64,000 nucleotides of DNA from Gloeotrichia echinulata CP02 (lineage in GTDB: Bacteria > Cyanobacteriota > Cyanobacteriia > Cyanobacteriales > Nostocaceae). Shown one piece after another: positions 26,737 through 36,525 of this stretch (position 1 is its first letter; each line of letters starts with the position of its first letter). The stretch lies in NCBI GenBank assembly GCA_038087035.1, contig CP051187.1, forward strand, positions 4,593,001 to 4,657,000, read 5' to 3'. The position numbers and the translations under genes were made by a program. The notes beneath the pieces were generated by a model that was not told the origin of the DNA, ran no database searches, and saw nothing but the letters and a program-made list of their open reading frames with translations.

Positions 26737-28314
26737 ATGATGCTAAAGTTCATGCACAAACAGAAATCGAGAACAAGAAATAGGCGTCAGCCTGCAATCA
26801 ACTTGACTCAAACTGTACCGTCTAAATCAAAATTTCAGGTATTGAGTAGAGCAATTAAGCGATTGTCACCCAGTTGGCAAGCCTGCATACCGCTAGCGTG
26901 TTTGATTGTGTTGGGATGGGGTTATGTAGCAGTTGCTCAAACGCCAGCAGCAGGGCCAACAACAGCGGATTTGAAAGTGGCAATTGACACGTTATGGGTA
27001 GCGATCGCCGCTTTTTTGGTATTCTTCATGAACGCTGGTTTCTGTATGTTAGAAACCGGCTTCTGTCGCCAGAAAAATGCAGTCAACGTGTTAGCCAAAA
27101 ACTTGATTGTATTTGCTCTATCGACAGTAGCATTTTGGGCAATCGGTTTTGGCTTGATGTTTGGCGATGGTAATGACTTCATTGGACTTAATGGGTTTTT
27201 TCTAGTAGGACAAGATAACAGTCCTGCCGTCGGAGATGCTTATAAAGGCGTCTTCGGCTCTCTCAATTGGACTGGGGTACCTTTAGCTGCCAAATTTTTA
27301 TTCCAGCTGGTATTTGCGGGAACAGCTGCCACAATTGTTTCTGGCGCAGTAGCAGAACGGATTAAGTTTATTGACTTCCTGATTTTCAGCGTCTTACTTG
27401 TAGGTATCGCCTACCCAATTACCGGACACTGGATTTGGGGCGGTGGTTGGCTGGCAGATATGGGTTTTTGGGATTTTGCCGGTTCTACTGTAGTTCACTC
27501 AGTTGGTGGTTGGGCTGCTTTGATGGGGGCTGCATTCCTTGGCCCGCGTATTGGTAAATATCAAGATAAACAAGTTTTGGCCCTACCAGGTCACAACATG
27601 AGTATCGCCACCTTAGGCTGTTTGATTCTGTGGTTAGGCTGGTTTGGTTTCAACCCCGGTTCTGTCATGGCTGCAGATCCCAATGCAATTACTCATATTG
27701 CTTTAACAACTAACATGGCTGGTGCAGTTGGTGGTATAGTTGCCACAGCTACAGCTTGGCTGTACTTAGGTAAGCCAGACCTTTCCATGATTATCAACGG
27801 TATTTTGGCTGGCTTGGTTGGCGTTACAGCATCTTGTGCTTATGTCAGCATTGGCAGTTCTGTAATCATTGGCTTGGTAGCTGGAGTTTTAGTAGTTTTC
27901 TCCGTGCCATTTTTTGACAAACTGGGTATTGATGACCCAGTAGGTGCTACTTCCGTTCACCTCGTTTGCGGTACTTGGGGGACATTAGCAGTAGGTCTAT
28001 TTGCTGAAGGTCCTGGTAAATATTCTTGGTTGTTTTTGGCAGGTAAGCCTATAGGTCCACATGGGTTATTTTTCGGTGGTGGCTTCACAACACTGATTCC
28101 CCAAATAGTTGGCATTGTATCGGTTGCTGGTATCACGGTACTTCTGAGCAGTATTTTCTGGCTGGTACTGAAGGCGACTTTAGGTATCAGAGTTACTAGA
28201 GAAGAAGAGTTGGAAGGTTTGGATATCTCCGAACACGGTATGGAAGCCTACAGTGGATTCCTCAAAGCAGCAAGTGCTGAGGGCCACTCTGAAGAATATC
28301 GCGCTTACAAGTAA
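26737..28314 (+). CDS. amt: Ammonium transporter
   Basis: A 525-residue Amt/MEP/Rh channel for ammonium uptake with eleven expected membrane helices. Family landmarks include FFMNAGFCMLETGFCR, the periplasmic GHWIWGGGWLADMG segment, the first pore His in VVHSVGGWAAL and the second in SVHLVCGTWG. Before the first helix there is an unusually long basic N-terminus (~50 residues, rich in Lys/Arg) and a signal-like hydrophobic stretch (CIPLACLIVLGWGYVAVAQ). The start is uncertain and could be an internal Met, but a good Shine-Dalgarno (GGAGG) precedes the chosen ATG. A strong terminator follows. A second amt gene lies 660 bp downstream on the same strand. Confidence 0.92.
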   Translation: MMLKFMHKQKSRTRNRRQPAINLTQTVPSKSKFQVLSRAIKRLSPSWQACIPLACLIVLGWGYVAVAQTPAAGPTTADLKVAIDTLWVAIAAFLVFFMNAGFCMLETGFCRQKNAVNVLAKNLIVFALSTVAFWAIGFGLMFGDGNDFIGLNGFFLVGQDNSPAVGDAYKGVFGSLNWTGVPLAAKFLFQLVFAGTAATIVSGAVAERIKFIDFLIFSVLLVGIAYPITGHWIWGGGWLADMGFWDFAGSTVVHSVGGWAALMGAAFLGPRIGKYQDKQVLALPGHNMSIATLGCLILWLGWFGFNPGSVMAADPNAITHIALTTNMAGAVGGIVATATAWLYLGKPDLSMIINGILAGLVGVTASCAYVSIGSSVIIGLVAGVLVVFSVPFFDKLGIDDPVGATSVHLVCGTWGTLAVGLFAEGPGKYSWLFLAGKPIGPHGLFFGGGFTTLIPQIVGIVSVAGITVLLSSIFWLVLKATLGIRVTREEELEGLDISEHGMEAYSGFLKAASAEGHSEEYRAYK

Positions 28315-28340
28315 TTCTCGTAAAGTTTGATTGCTGATCA

Positions 28341-28385
28341 AAACCCGCCCCTGCTAATTTTTTGTGATGCAGGTGGCGGGTTTTT
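28341..28385 (+). terminator. Rho-independent terminator after first amt
   Basis: Stem aaacccgcccctgc / gcaggtggcgggttttt with U-run, 26 bp beyond the stop codon. Confidence 0.85.
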
Positions 28386-28974
28386 CATTGGAAGTCGGCG
28401 GCTTTGGGCTTTGGGCATTTTCAAACCCTCCCCGCCGTCCTCTTTCTTGACTGGCTGGGAGCAGTTTTAGCTTTGGTAAGTGTTTTAATTATCATGTATG
28501 CACCGATAATTTAAGTATAAATTCATAATTATTCCCGTGCAAATTATTTGATATAGTTGCATGTCAGTTAAATATTTACATCAGCCAAAAAGGCAAAAAT
28601 GTAAAGTTTATTTAACATATTTACCAGATATACAAACCAAAATCATCGCCTGATTGTGCAACTGCGCTCTCGGAAACTTGTATAATTCACCATTCCAGCA
28701 AAGTCTTTGTCCTGGAGGGATTTGTGTAAATATATCACTCAATAACTCCTAGTTTTATATCAAGAAAGCAAAATGCTATTGATCGCTAAACAATATGCAA
28801 GCTTTGCGTTGAGACACAAGTTTCAATATTTCCCATCTACAATCGGCTATATATTTTTGTAAGTCTTTCAAAAAAAAGTACAGTTGAGTAACTTTTACGA
28901 CAAAAATAAGTATCAAAAAATACTTTAATGTTGTCAGGTAATACAACAAAATTGCTGCCCAGGGACAAAAAGAA
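28386..28974. other. Intergenic region between the amt genes
   Basis: About 590 bases after the terminator, AT-rich, no gene or repeat family recognised. The terminator upstream means that the second amt gene has its own promoter here. No clean NtcA box found by eye. Confidence 0.45.
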
Positions 28975-30390
28975 GTGTTGAAGAAAGTTGTAATGATTGG
29001 GGCTATGACCCTATTGCTGCTGGTCGGACCGCTGATGGGTAATGCTTATGCTCAAGCTGCGGCGACTCCACCTGCTGCGGATACTGGAGATACAGCATTT
29101 ATGCTGATATCATCAGCCCTGGTCCTGCTGATGACACCAGGATTGGCATTTTTCTATGGTGGATTTGTGCGATCGCGCAACATCCTGAATACCTTGATGA
29201 TGAGTTTTGTGTTGATGGCGATTGTAGGAGTTACCTGGATTCTGTGGGGCTATAGCCTTTCATTTGCACCAGGGAACCCAATTATCGGCGGGTTACAATG
29301 GCTAGGTTTGAATGGTGTGGGGCTAGAAACAACCAACTATCTCAAAGGGTCAAACCCAGCCGAAGTAGTTTCCTATGCTGGGACGATTCCTCACCAAGCA
29401 TTCATGATCTATCAAGCCATGTTTGCCATTATCACCCCAGCCTTAATTTCGGGAGCGATCGCCGAACGCATCAGTTTCCGCGCCTATTGCTTATTTGTGC
29501 TACTGTGGTCAACCTTTATTTACACTCCCCTCGCCCACATGGTCTGGGCTAAAGGTGGATTTTTGGGCTTATACGGTGGTTTGGGTGCCCTAGACTTTGC
29601 AGGTGGTACAGTAGTTCACATTAGTTCCGGTGTTTCAGCCCTGGTAGCGGCCATCGTTCTCGGTCCTCGCAGAAGCTATCCTGACCGTCTCACTCCTCCC
29701 CATAACGTTCCCTTTATTTTGTTGGGTGCTGGCTTGCTTTGGTTTGGCTGGTTCGGTTTCAACGCGGGGAGTGCCTTATCTGTAGCTAGTGGCACTTCGG
29801 GTAACTTAGTAACCAATCTAGCAACAACGGCCTTTGTTGCTACCAATACATCAGCAGCTGCGGGTGCTTTAATGTGGCTAATTTTGGAAGGTGTTTTACG
29901 CGGTAAACCAACCGCTGTAGGTGCGGCTTCAGGCGCCGTTGCTGGTTTGGTGGGTATCACTCCAGGTGCGGGATTCGTCACTCCCCTATCAGCGATTTTA
30001 ATTGGGTTCATCACCGCTTTCGTTTGCTTCTATGCTGTCAGCTTCAAACACAAACTGCACGTTGATGATGCTTTAGATACCTACCCCGTGCATGGCGTTG
30101 GGGGTACAGTGGGTGCAATTTTAACAGCCATCTTTGCTACTACCGAAGTCAACGCCGGCGGTAAAGATGGGGTGCTACGTGGTAATGTGAGCGAAATCTT
30201 GGTTGAACTAGCAGCTATTGCTATTGCTTATGTTATCGCTGGGGTTGGTACTTGGATTATTCTGAAGTTGATCGATGCCACAATTGGGCTACGAGTCAAA
30301 GAGGAAGCAGAAGTCCAAGGACTAGATATCAACGAACACGGCGAAGAAGGTTATAACTCCGAATTTAGCGATCGCATTAACATTTCCTAG
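28975..30390 (+). CDS. amt: Ammonium transporter
   Basis: A 471-residue Amt protein with a clear N-terminal signal peptide (KKVVMIGAMTLLLLVGPLMG, then AYAQA as a probable cleavage site). Landmarks are TPGLAFFYGGFVRSRN, the IYTPLAHMVWAKGGFLG segment, the pore His residues in VVHISSGVSAL and YPVHGVGGTVGAI, and the C-terminal regulatory tail GLDINEHGEEGY that binds PII proteins. Translation appears to start at GTG (28975). It differs substantially from the first amt gene, so the pair is not a recent duplication. Clusters of amt genes are known in Nostocales. Confidence 0.95.
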   Translation: MLKKVVMIGAMTLLLLVGPLMGNAYAQAAATPPAADTGDTAFMLISSALVLLMTPGLAFFYGGFVRSRNILNTLMMSFVLMAIVGVTWILWGYSLSFAPGNPIIGGLQWLGLNGVGLETTNYLKGSNPAEVVSYAGTIPHQAFMIYQAMFAIITPALISGAIAERISFRAYCLFVLLWSTFIYTPLAHMVWAKGGFLGLYGGLGALDFAGGTVVHISSGVSALVAAIVLGPRRSYPDRLTPPHNVPFILLGAGLLWFGWFGFNAGSALSVASGTSGNLVTNLATTAFVATNTSAAAGALMWLILEGVLRGKPTAVGAASGAVAGLVGITPGAGFVTPLSAILIGFITAFVCFYAVSFKHKLHVDDALDTYPVHGVGGTVGAILTAIFATTEVNAGGKDGVLRGNVSEILVELAAIAIAYVIAGVGTWIILKLIDATIGLRVKEEAEVQGLDINEHGEEGYNSEFSDRINIS

Positions 30391-30780
30391 TAACCCAAGT
30401 TGCGGGTTATGAAAATCCGGGTGCTTCTGATCCAGAAATTAGTGCGATCGCCAATGACAAATTGGCGGTTGCGCGTAGCGCAACCACGATTTCGACATTA
30501 GTGGGCGATCGCCTTTGACTGAGTGAAAAGTGAAATATGAAGCAATACAGTTCAGTTAGGCTCGAATGATATACACTGTAGGGGCACGGCATCCAAAATT
30601 TTTTCTTCTAATGACAATTTTATTCGTGCCGTGCCCCTACGACAATTTTCGTTAACTGAACTGTATTGAAATATGAAGCAATACGGTTCAATTAAGCCCG
30701 AAATCCTTGGTAGAGACGCGAAATTTCGCGTCTCTACAGGTCTAAAATCAGTACCAAAATCACGCTGTGTAGGGGCACGG
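30391..30780. other. Repeat-rich region after second amt
   Basis: Holds a short palindrome (ggttgcgcgtagcgcaacc, ~30463-30481), the family-A MITE at 30543-30668, a following partial family-A end (caatacggttcaatta at ~30679), and a stem gtagagacgcgaaatttcgcgtctctac at ~30711-30738. No gene. Confidence 0.65.
30543..30668. mobile_element. MITE family A, copy 3 (10-bp target duplication)
   Basis: 126 bp, two mismatches from the copy at 5269-5394. Flanked by the identical 10-mer aaatatgaag (30533-30542 and 30669-30678). Immediately to the right begins a further degenerate family-A end. Confidence 0.9.
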
Positions 30781-31970
30781 CACTGCCGTGCCCTTACCGA
30801 TGTACTTGTCGAGAAACGCTATATTCCATGTTGTTGATTAAATCAGGGTTTAGCAGTGCTAAACCCCTACCTGATTATTATTAATTTTATGTTTTTTTTT
30901 AAATTCTTCCTTGTTTCTAAATGGGCAATTGAGGGAAAATATCATAACAAAGCACTGCCGTGCCCTTACCGATGTACTTGTCGAGAAACGCTATATTCCA
31001 TGTTGTTGATTAAATCAGGGTTTAGCAGTGCTAAACCCCTACCTGATTATTATTAATTTTATGTTTTTTTTTAAATTCTTCCTTGTTTCTAAATGGGCAA
31101 TTGAGGGAAAATATCATAACAAAGCACTGCCGTGCCCTTACCGATGTACTTGTCGAGAAACGCTATATTCCATGTTGTTGATTAAATCAGGGTTTAGCAG
31201 TGCTAAACCCCTACCTGATTATTATTAATTTTATGTTTTTTTTTAAATTTTTCTTGTTTCTAAATGGGCAATTGAGGGAAAATATCATAACAAAGCACTG
31301 CCGTGCCCTTACCGATGTATTTGTCAAGAAACGCTATATTCCATGTTGTTGATTAAATCAGGGTTTAGCAGTGCTAAACCCCTACCTGATTATTATTAAT
31401 TTTATGTTTTTTTTTAAATTTTTCTTGTTTCTAAATGGGCAATTGAGGGAAAATATCATAACAAAGCACTGCCGTGCCCTTACCGATGTACTTGTCAAGA
31501 AACGCTATATTCCATGTTGTTGATTAAATCAGGGTTTAGCAGTGCTAAACCCCTACCTGATTATTATTAATTTTATGTTTTTTTTAAATTTTTTCTTGTT
31601 TCTAAATGGGCAATTGAGGGAAAATATCATAACAAAGCACTGCCGTGCCCTTACCGATGTACTTGTCAAGAAACGCTATATTCCATGTTGTTGATTAAAT
31701 CAGGGTTTAGCAGTGCTAAACCCCTACCTGATTATTATTAATTTTATGTTTTTTTTAATTTTTTCTTGTTTCTAAATGGGCAATTGAGGGAAAATATCAT
31801 AACAAAGCACTGCCGTGCCCTTACCGATGTACTTGTCAAGAAACGCTATATTCCATGTTGTTGATTAAATCAGGGTTTAGCAGTGCTAAACCCCTACCTG
31901 ATTATTATTAATTTTATGTTTTTTTTAATTTTTTCTTGTTTCTAAATGGGCAATTGAGGGAAAATATAAT
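30781..31970. repeat. Satellite: seven tandem ~171-bp units
   Basis: Units begin cactgccgtgcccttaccga at 30781, 30953, 31125, 31296, 31467, 31638 and 31808 (spacings 172, 172, 171, 171, 171, 170). Each holds part of a family-C MITE end (gagaaacgctata), a strong hairpin gggtttagcagtgctaaaccc, and a T-run that shortens stepwise from left to right. The last unit ends near 31970. Identical 66-codon open frames inside the units are artefacts. Confidence 0.92.
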
Positions 31971-32042
31971 ACCAAATGTGCTGAAGAGTAAAGACGAAGG
32001 ACAATTCTTACTCAGCCTATAGAGTTACTACCAATCGCTCAC

Positions 32043-32258
32043 ATTTTAACTTTTGCGACTGGCAAACTAACTTTCTGACTCAGATTTTAACTTTTGCGAC
32101 TGGCAAACTAACTTTCTGACTCAGATTTTAACTTTTGCGACTGGCAAACTAACTTTCTGACTCAGATTTTAACTTTTGCGACTGGCAAACTAACTTTCTG
32201 ATTCAGATTTTAACTTTTGCGACTGGCAAACTAACTTTCTGACTCAGATTTTAACTTC
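32043..32258. repeat. Five tandem 41-bp units
   Basis: Unit attttaacttttgcgactgg + caaactaactttctgactcag, starting at 32043, 32084, 32125, 32166 and 32207, with a sixth partial at 32248. It ends ~170 bp before the small basic protein gene. Units are nearly identical (one gattcag variant). Confidence 0.92.
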
Positions 32259-32429
32259 ACAACTCATAAACCTGCTTTTACTAACTTATTTAAGCAAAAA
32301 TACGCAAATTAATCCAGCTTGCTTATGCTTTTAAAGTTCTGTAGCTTTACTCAGGCTCGCATAGCAGCTTGTTGCATAAATTTAATGAGATCTCAACAAC
32401 TCCATTTAACATCCAAGCAGGAAAACTTT

Positions 32430-32798
32430 ATGCCGCAACGCAAACGTAACTCCCTCGCACTTACCAAAGCGGAACGACGGATTGAAGGGATACAGATGAT
32501 TAATCCTGAGTTAGACTTTGGCAATGGGTTATCAATCGCTAGTTACAACACCAAAATTCTGGAGATTCGAGAGAAACTAGCCGCCTACAATCAAGCACGA
32601 GCGCTGGTGGATAAGACACAGAATGCATTACTAGAAGCAGAACGTGAGTTAAATATTTATTCTGAGCAAATGCTGCTGAGTGTTGCATCTCGCTATGGCA
32701 AAAATAGTGATGAGTATGGGATGGCTGGTGGAAAGCGCAGATCAGATCGCAAGAAAACACGCCCAGCAGTAAATCAAACTGCAATATCTGCGGTGTGA
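32430..32798 (+). CDS. Small basic coiled-coil hypothetical (paralogue 1)
   Basis: A 122-residue protein of unknown function. It has a basic N-terminus (MPQRKRNSLALTKAERRIEG), a central helical/coiled-coil region (ILEIREKLAAYNQARALVDK, then EAERELNIYSEQMLLSVASRYG) and a lysine/arginine-rich tail (GKRRSDRKKTR). The gene at 44726 encodes a protein of the same length and plan with matching tail (GLKKKSERKRSKRKK). I chose the ATG at 32430 because it aligns with that paralogue; an open frame extends upstream without homology. Basic ends suggest nucleic-acid contact, which is inference. Confidence 0.65.
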   Translation: MPQRKRNSLALTKAERRIEGIQMINPELDFGNGLSIASYNTKILEIREKLAAYNQARALVDKTQNALLEAERELNIYSEQMLLSVASRYGKNSDEYGMAGGKRRSDRKKTRPAVNQTAISAV

Positions 32799-33071
32799 TT
32801 TTTTTGTCCAAACATTTTCTTTACTAGCAATCTATCACGATAAACTAAGCATTACAGCGATTTTTAGCTAAGTATATCACGCTTTTTGGGCACAGCACTG
32901 CTGTGCCCCTACAAGATATATGGTTCAAATAAGTGCGGAATTTGGTTAAAGGCAGAATGCGATCGCACGTAGCTAGGCTAAAATAAATGACGGTGCCAAG
33001 TATCGAAGCCCAAAAGGCGATATACTCAAGTAAGGAATCCTTACATTAAGCTTTATGCTAGGAGGCAAGTT
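32799..33071. other. Intergenic region with degenerate MITE
   Basis: At ~32853-32930 a degenerate family-D-like repeat occurs (attacagcgatttttagc, ggcacagcactgctgtgcc, atggttcaaat). The remainder holds the promoter of the following toxin-antitoxin pair; aggaggcaag at 33060 is its Shine-Dalgarno. Confidence 0.5.
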
Positions 33072-33293
33072 ATGCTCGCCAAATTAACCTCTAAGAATCA
33101 ATTAACGCTGCCTAAAAGTATTACCCGTGAAATTGGGGAGGCAGAGTATTTTGAGGTAAAGGTGGAGGGTGGGCAAATTATTCTCACTCCTGTAAAAATT
33201 CAGCGGGCTGACGCAGTTCGATCTAAGCTGGCGGATTTAGGGCTGAGTGAGCAGGATGTGGCTGATGCGGTAGCTTGGGCGCGTCAGTCGTGA
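33072..33293 (+). CDS. AbrB/SpoVT-like antitoxin (VapB type)
   Basis: A 73-residue protein with a swapped-hairpin AbrB domain: MLAKLTSKNQLTLPKSITRE, followed by FEVKVEGGQIILTPV. The C-terminal helix (LADLGLSEQDVADAVAWARQ) should bind the toxin. A good Shine-Dalgarno (AGGAGG) lies 9 bp upstream. The stop codon overlaps the toxin start (TGATG), so the two are translationally coupled and probably autoregulated. Confidence 0.88.
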   Translation: MLAKLTSKNQLTLPKSITREIGEAEYFEVKVEGGQIILTPVKIQRADAVRSKLADLGLSEQDVADAVAWARQS

Positions 33294-33721
33294 TGGTTTG
33301 TCCGCGTGTTGTAGTTGATACTAATCTTGTAGTCTCGGCGCTGATATTTGGGGGCAAAGTATCTAGGCTGCGTTTGGCATGGCAGGAGGATTTATTCACT
33401 CCCCTAGTTTCTAAAGCGACAACGACAGAGTTAATTCGAGTGCTGGCTTATCCAAAGTTTAAACTCACGCCAACTGAGCAAGAAGATTTATTATCAGACT
33501 ATATACTATTTTGTGAGGCTGTAGCGATACCCGATCGCTTGCCTGTAATTCCTGAATGTCGTGACCCGTTTGATGTGCCTTTTTTACTTCTGGCTGTAGT
33601 TAGTAAGGCTGATTATCTCGTGACGGGCGATCAAGATTTACTCAGTTTAAAAGATAATTTTTCTTGCCCGATTATTACTGCTGACGATTTTCTCAATGTT
33701 ATTGATGGTCAGTCACCTTAA
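33293..33721 (+). CDS. PIN-family toxin (COG1569 type)
   Basis: A 142-residue PIN-domain protein. Visible acids are the Asp in RVVVDTNLVVSALI, the Glu in ATTTELIRVLAYP, and Asp residues in ECRDPFDVPFLLLA and LVTGDQDLLSL. It belongs to the 'putative toxin, PIN family' group common in cyanobacteria. I chose the ATG that overlaps the antitoxin stop; an in-frame TTG six codons upstream is less likely. Confidence 0.87.
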   Translation: MVCPRVVVDTNLVVSALIFGGKVSRLRLAWQEDLFTPLVSKATTTELIRVLAYPKFKLTPTEQEDLLSDYILFCEAVAIPDRLPVIPECRDPFDVPFLLLAVVSKADYLVTGDQDLLSLKDNFSCPIITADDFLNVIDGQSP

Positions 33722-33955
33722 GTAATTCGTAATTTGTAATTAAGTAAGTATCGTAGGGTGCGTTAGGATGAAATCCGTAATGCACCATCATCAAAGATTT
33801 GGTGCCGTACTCTCGGCGATAACGCACCCTACGTGTCTACTGCAAGGGATAGAGCCGGGAAATAAATTTCAAGGTATCAATCTGTTGTCGGATTTTAGAG
33901 AATTGATTGATAAATCAGGTTTTTGAAGTTTCAATTTTGCAAAGCGGTGCTAGTC

Positions 33956-34753
33956 GTGTCCACTCCTGTAAAAGCCTTTCCTATCTGGGCATTTTTCTCA
34001 CTGTTAATCAACGGACTCCTGATGTTGGCGGTGATGCTGCTAATTTGGAAACAGCAAAGATTGACCGCTTTATTGAAAACGGCAAATTCCCCTCAATCTG
34101 TCACACTAGAGTTAGGTCCGCGTCACAAACTCAATTATCAACAATGGGTAGATATTCTCAAGCAAGAAGCTAAAGTCGCCGCTGACAACCATCCTCAACA
34201 TTTAACTATACTGGCGGGAGATTCTCTGAGTCTGTGGTTTCCGACTGAATTATTACCAGAAGATAGAAATTGGTTAAATCAGGGAATTTCTGGCGAAACC
34301 AGCGATGGACTCTTGAAAAGATTAGATATATTTGACCGCACCCAGCCAGAAGTGATTTTTGTCATGATTGGAATTAATGATCTGATTCGGGGCGCAAAGG
34401 ATGAGACAATTTTAGAGAATCAGCGGCAAATTATCAGTTATCTGCGAAGGGTGCATCCAAGAGCGCAAATTCTCATCCAGTCCATTTTGCCACATGGGGG
34501 AGAAGAAGCAACGAGTGAAGCAAGAAACAAATTACTAGCTATTGGTAATGGTCGCATTCGCCAGTTAAATCAGCAACTACAAGCCATAGCGACAAAAGAA
34601 GGTGTCAAATATCTAGATTTACATCCCTTGTTTACCAATAAACAAGGTAATCTCCGCCGCGAATTCACTACTGATGGCTTACATCTGAGTTCCCAAGGTT
34701 ATATAGTTTGGCGAACTGCGTTGGAGATGTATCAGGTCAGTCGGCGCCAATAA
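33956..34753 (+). CDS. SGNH/GDSL-family hydrolase, membrane-anchored
   Basis: About 265 residues. A hydrophobic N-terminal segment (FFSLLINGLLMLAVMLLIW) acts as signal anchor. The SGNH blocks follow: block I LAGDSLSLW (nucleophile Ser), Gly in LNQGISGETSDG, block III GINDLIRG (Asn) and block V DGLHLSSQGY (Asp/His). It is likely an extracytoplasmic esterase or lipase; the substrate is unknown. There is no ATG near the frame start: candidate starts are GTG at 33956 or 33947, or TTG at 33923. I chose the first because it places the membrane helix close to the N-terminus. Confidence 0.82.
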   Translation: MSTPVKAFPIWAFFSLLINGLLMLAVMLLIWKQQRLTALLKTANSPQSVTLELGPRHKLNYQQWVDILKQEAKVAADNHPQHLTILAGDSLSLWFPTELLPEDRNWLNQGISGETSDGLLKRLDIFDRTQPEVIFVMIGINDLIRGAKDETILENQRQIISYLRRVHPRAQILIQSILPHGGEEATSEARNKLLAIGNGRIRQLNQQLQAIATKEGVKYLDLHPLFTNKQGNLRREFTTDGLHLSSQGYIVWRTALEMYQVSRRQ

Positions 34754-35157
34754 ATCATATTGGCTATGGTCGTCATTTGTCATTTGTAAGGGTTTGAGAC
34801 ACGTCTATAGCACTTCCTATTCAGATGAGGTACAAAATTGTATCACGCGATGTAGGGGCACGGCAGTGCCGTGCCCTTACCGATGTACCTCACTAGGGCG
34901 AGAAACGCTATACCGCGTCGTCTATTTACCTGTAATATCTATCAGGGTCTTCTTGACCTGCTACCCCATCGCACTGTCAAATCAGGATTTTTGGCGTCGA
35001 ACGATGATCTTCCGGGGCGCAAGGCCTTGCGCCCCTACCGACAATCGTCTTCACATAGTCTAATACTTGTAAAATGGCATTATCTGTGCATATTCCTGAT
35101 CTAAATCATGTCGTGGCACGAGAAAATAAGAGATAGTGATTTGAGTAGAACAATCTA
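34754..35157. other. Intergenic region with MITE C and palindrome
   Basis: Contains the complete family-C element (34806-34912), a family-D fragment (cgtctatttacctgtaa at ~34918) and the gggcgcaaggccttgcgccc palindrome at ~35014-35033. The ispH promoter should lie at 35050-35150. Confidence 0.6.
34806..34912. mobile_element. MITE family C, complete copy
   Basis: 107 bp, tatagcacttcctattcaga to agggcgagaaacgctata, with internal ggcacggcagtgccgtgcc. Closely similar to 52222-52328 and 13980-14086. Confidence 0.78.
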
Positions 35158-36369
35158 ATGGATACAAAAGCTTTTAAGCGTAGCCTGCAACATTCAGAAA
35201 ACTACAACCGTAAGGGTTTTGGGCATCAAGAAGAAGTTGCTACCCAATTAGAGTCTGAGTATCAAAGTGACTTGATTCAGGAAATTCGCGATCGCAACTA
35301 CATCTTACAACAAGGTGATGTAACAATCCGCCTAGCCCAGGCTTTTGGTTTTTGCTGGGGTGTAGAACGTGCTGTAGCTATGGCTTACGAAACCCGTCAG
35401 CATTTCCCCACCGAACGCATCTGGATTACTAATGAGATTATTCACAATCCCTCTGTTAATCAGCGTTTGCGGGAAATGCAAGTAGAATTTATCCCGGTCG
35501 ATGGTGATAAAAAAGACTTTTCGGCTATAGAAACTGCTGATGTAGTCATTCTCCCCGCCTTTGGTGCCAGCGTCCAAGAAATGCAGTTACTGCACGATAA
35601 AGGTTGTAAAATTGTCGATACAACTTGTCCTTGGGTTTCTAAAGTTTGGAATACTGTTGAAAAGCATAAAAAAATCGATTACACCTCAATTATTCACGGC
35701 AAATATAAGCACGAAGAAACTGTAGCTACAAGTTCCTTTGCAGGTAAATATTTGATTGTTTTAAATTTAGCAGAAGCGGAGTACGTTGCTGACTATATTC
35801 TCAACGGGGGAAACCGTGAAGAATTTTTGGCAAAATTTGCTAACGCTTGCTCTCATGGATTTGATCCTGATGCAGATTTAGAACGTGTTGGCATTGCCAA
35901 CCAAACTACAATGCTCAAAGGCGAAACTGAGCAAATTGGTAAACTCTTTGAGCGTACCATGATGCGGAAGTATGACCCTAGTCAATTAAATCAGCATTTC
36001 CAAAGCTTCAACACCATCTGCGACGCCACCCAAGAACGCCAAGATGCGATGTTTAATTTAGTGGAAGAAAAGTTAGATTTAATGGTAGTAATTGGCGGGT
36101 TTAATTCATCAAATACTACACACTTAAAAGAAATTCCCGATCACCGAGGTATTCCTTCTTATCACATCGATAGCGTCGAGCGCATTCAATCAATAAATAG
36201 CATTGAACATCGACAATTGAATGGGGAATTGGTAATTACAGAAAACTGGTTACCCGATGGCAAAATAGTTGTAGGAATTACTTCTGGTGCTTCTACACCC
36301 GATAAGGTCGTCGAGGAAGTCATTGAGAAAATTTTTGCACTCAAGGCGACGCTAGCTGTAAATAAATAA
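35158..36369 (+). CDS. ispH: 4-hydroxy-3-methylbut-2-enyl diphosphate reductase
   Basis: IspH is the last enzyme of the MEP isoprenoid pathway, a [4Fe-4S] protein giving IPP and DMAPP. The three cluster cysteines are visible: Cys66 (GFCWGVERAV), Cys157 (DTTCPWVSKVW) and Cys288 (NTICDATQERQ). The TSGASTPD motif near the C-terminus is also present. The 403-residue length with an N-terminal extension is typical of cyanobacterial and plant enzymes, which take electrons from ferredoxin. Confidence 0.96.
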   Translation: MDTKAFKRSLQHSENYNRKGFGHQEEVATQLESEYQSDLIQEIRDRNYILQQGDVTIRLAQAFGFCWGVERAVAMAYETRQHFPTERIWITNEIIHNPSVNQRLREMQVEFIPVDGDKKDFSAIETADVVILPAFGASVQEMQLLHDKGCKIVDTTCPWVSKVWNTVEKHKKIDYTSIIHGKYKHEETVATSSFAGKYLIVLNLAEAEYVADYILNGGNREEFLAKFANACSHGFDPDADLERVGIANQTTMLKGETEQIGKLFERTMMRKYDPSQLNQHFQSFNTICDATQERQDAMFNLVEEKLDLMVVIGGFNSSNTTHLKEIPDHRGIPSYHIDSVERIQSINSIEHRQLNGELVITENWLPDGKIVVGITSGASTPDKVVEEVIEKIFALKATLAVNK

Positions 36370-36382
36370 GTAGGTCGGCGTA

Positions 36383-36511
36383 CAATACTGCGTAGGATTT
36401 GCAGGGGAGGCAGGGGAGGCAGGGGAAGAGTTGTGCTTCCCCTGCCTCCATTTCTCCCCCTGCTCCCCCTGCTTGCCTCAACCAAGAAATTCCAAAACCT
36501 ACGCAGTATTG
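36383..36511. mobile_element. MITE family A, copy 4
   Basis: 129 bp, ends caatactgcgtaggatttg / caaaacctacgcagtattg. No flanking duplication is visible (ggtcggcgta left, actcccaccc right), so a flank may have been lost. Confidence 0.75.
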
Positions 36512-36525
36512 ACTCCCACCCCTAG

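Noticed and set aside
26400..28974. NtcA binding sites before the amt genes
   Set aside because: I looked for GTA-N8-TAC and found only poor matches by eye; a matrix scan would be needed.
30856..31228. Two identical 66-codon plus-strand frames
   Set aside because: They are copies of the same stretch of the 171-bp satellite and disappear in later units when the T-run changes.
30781..31970. Possible CRISPR array
   Set aside because: Whole 171-bp units are repeated with no unique spacers between short repeats, and there are no cas genes.
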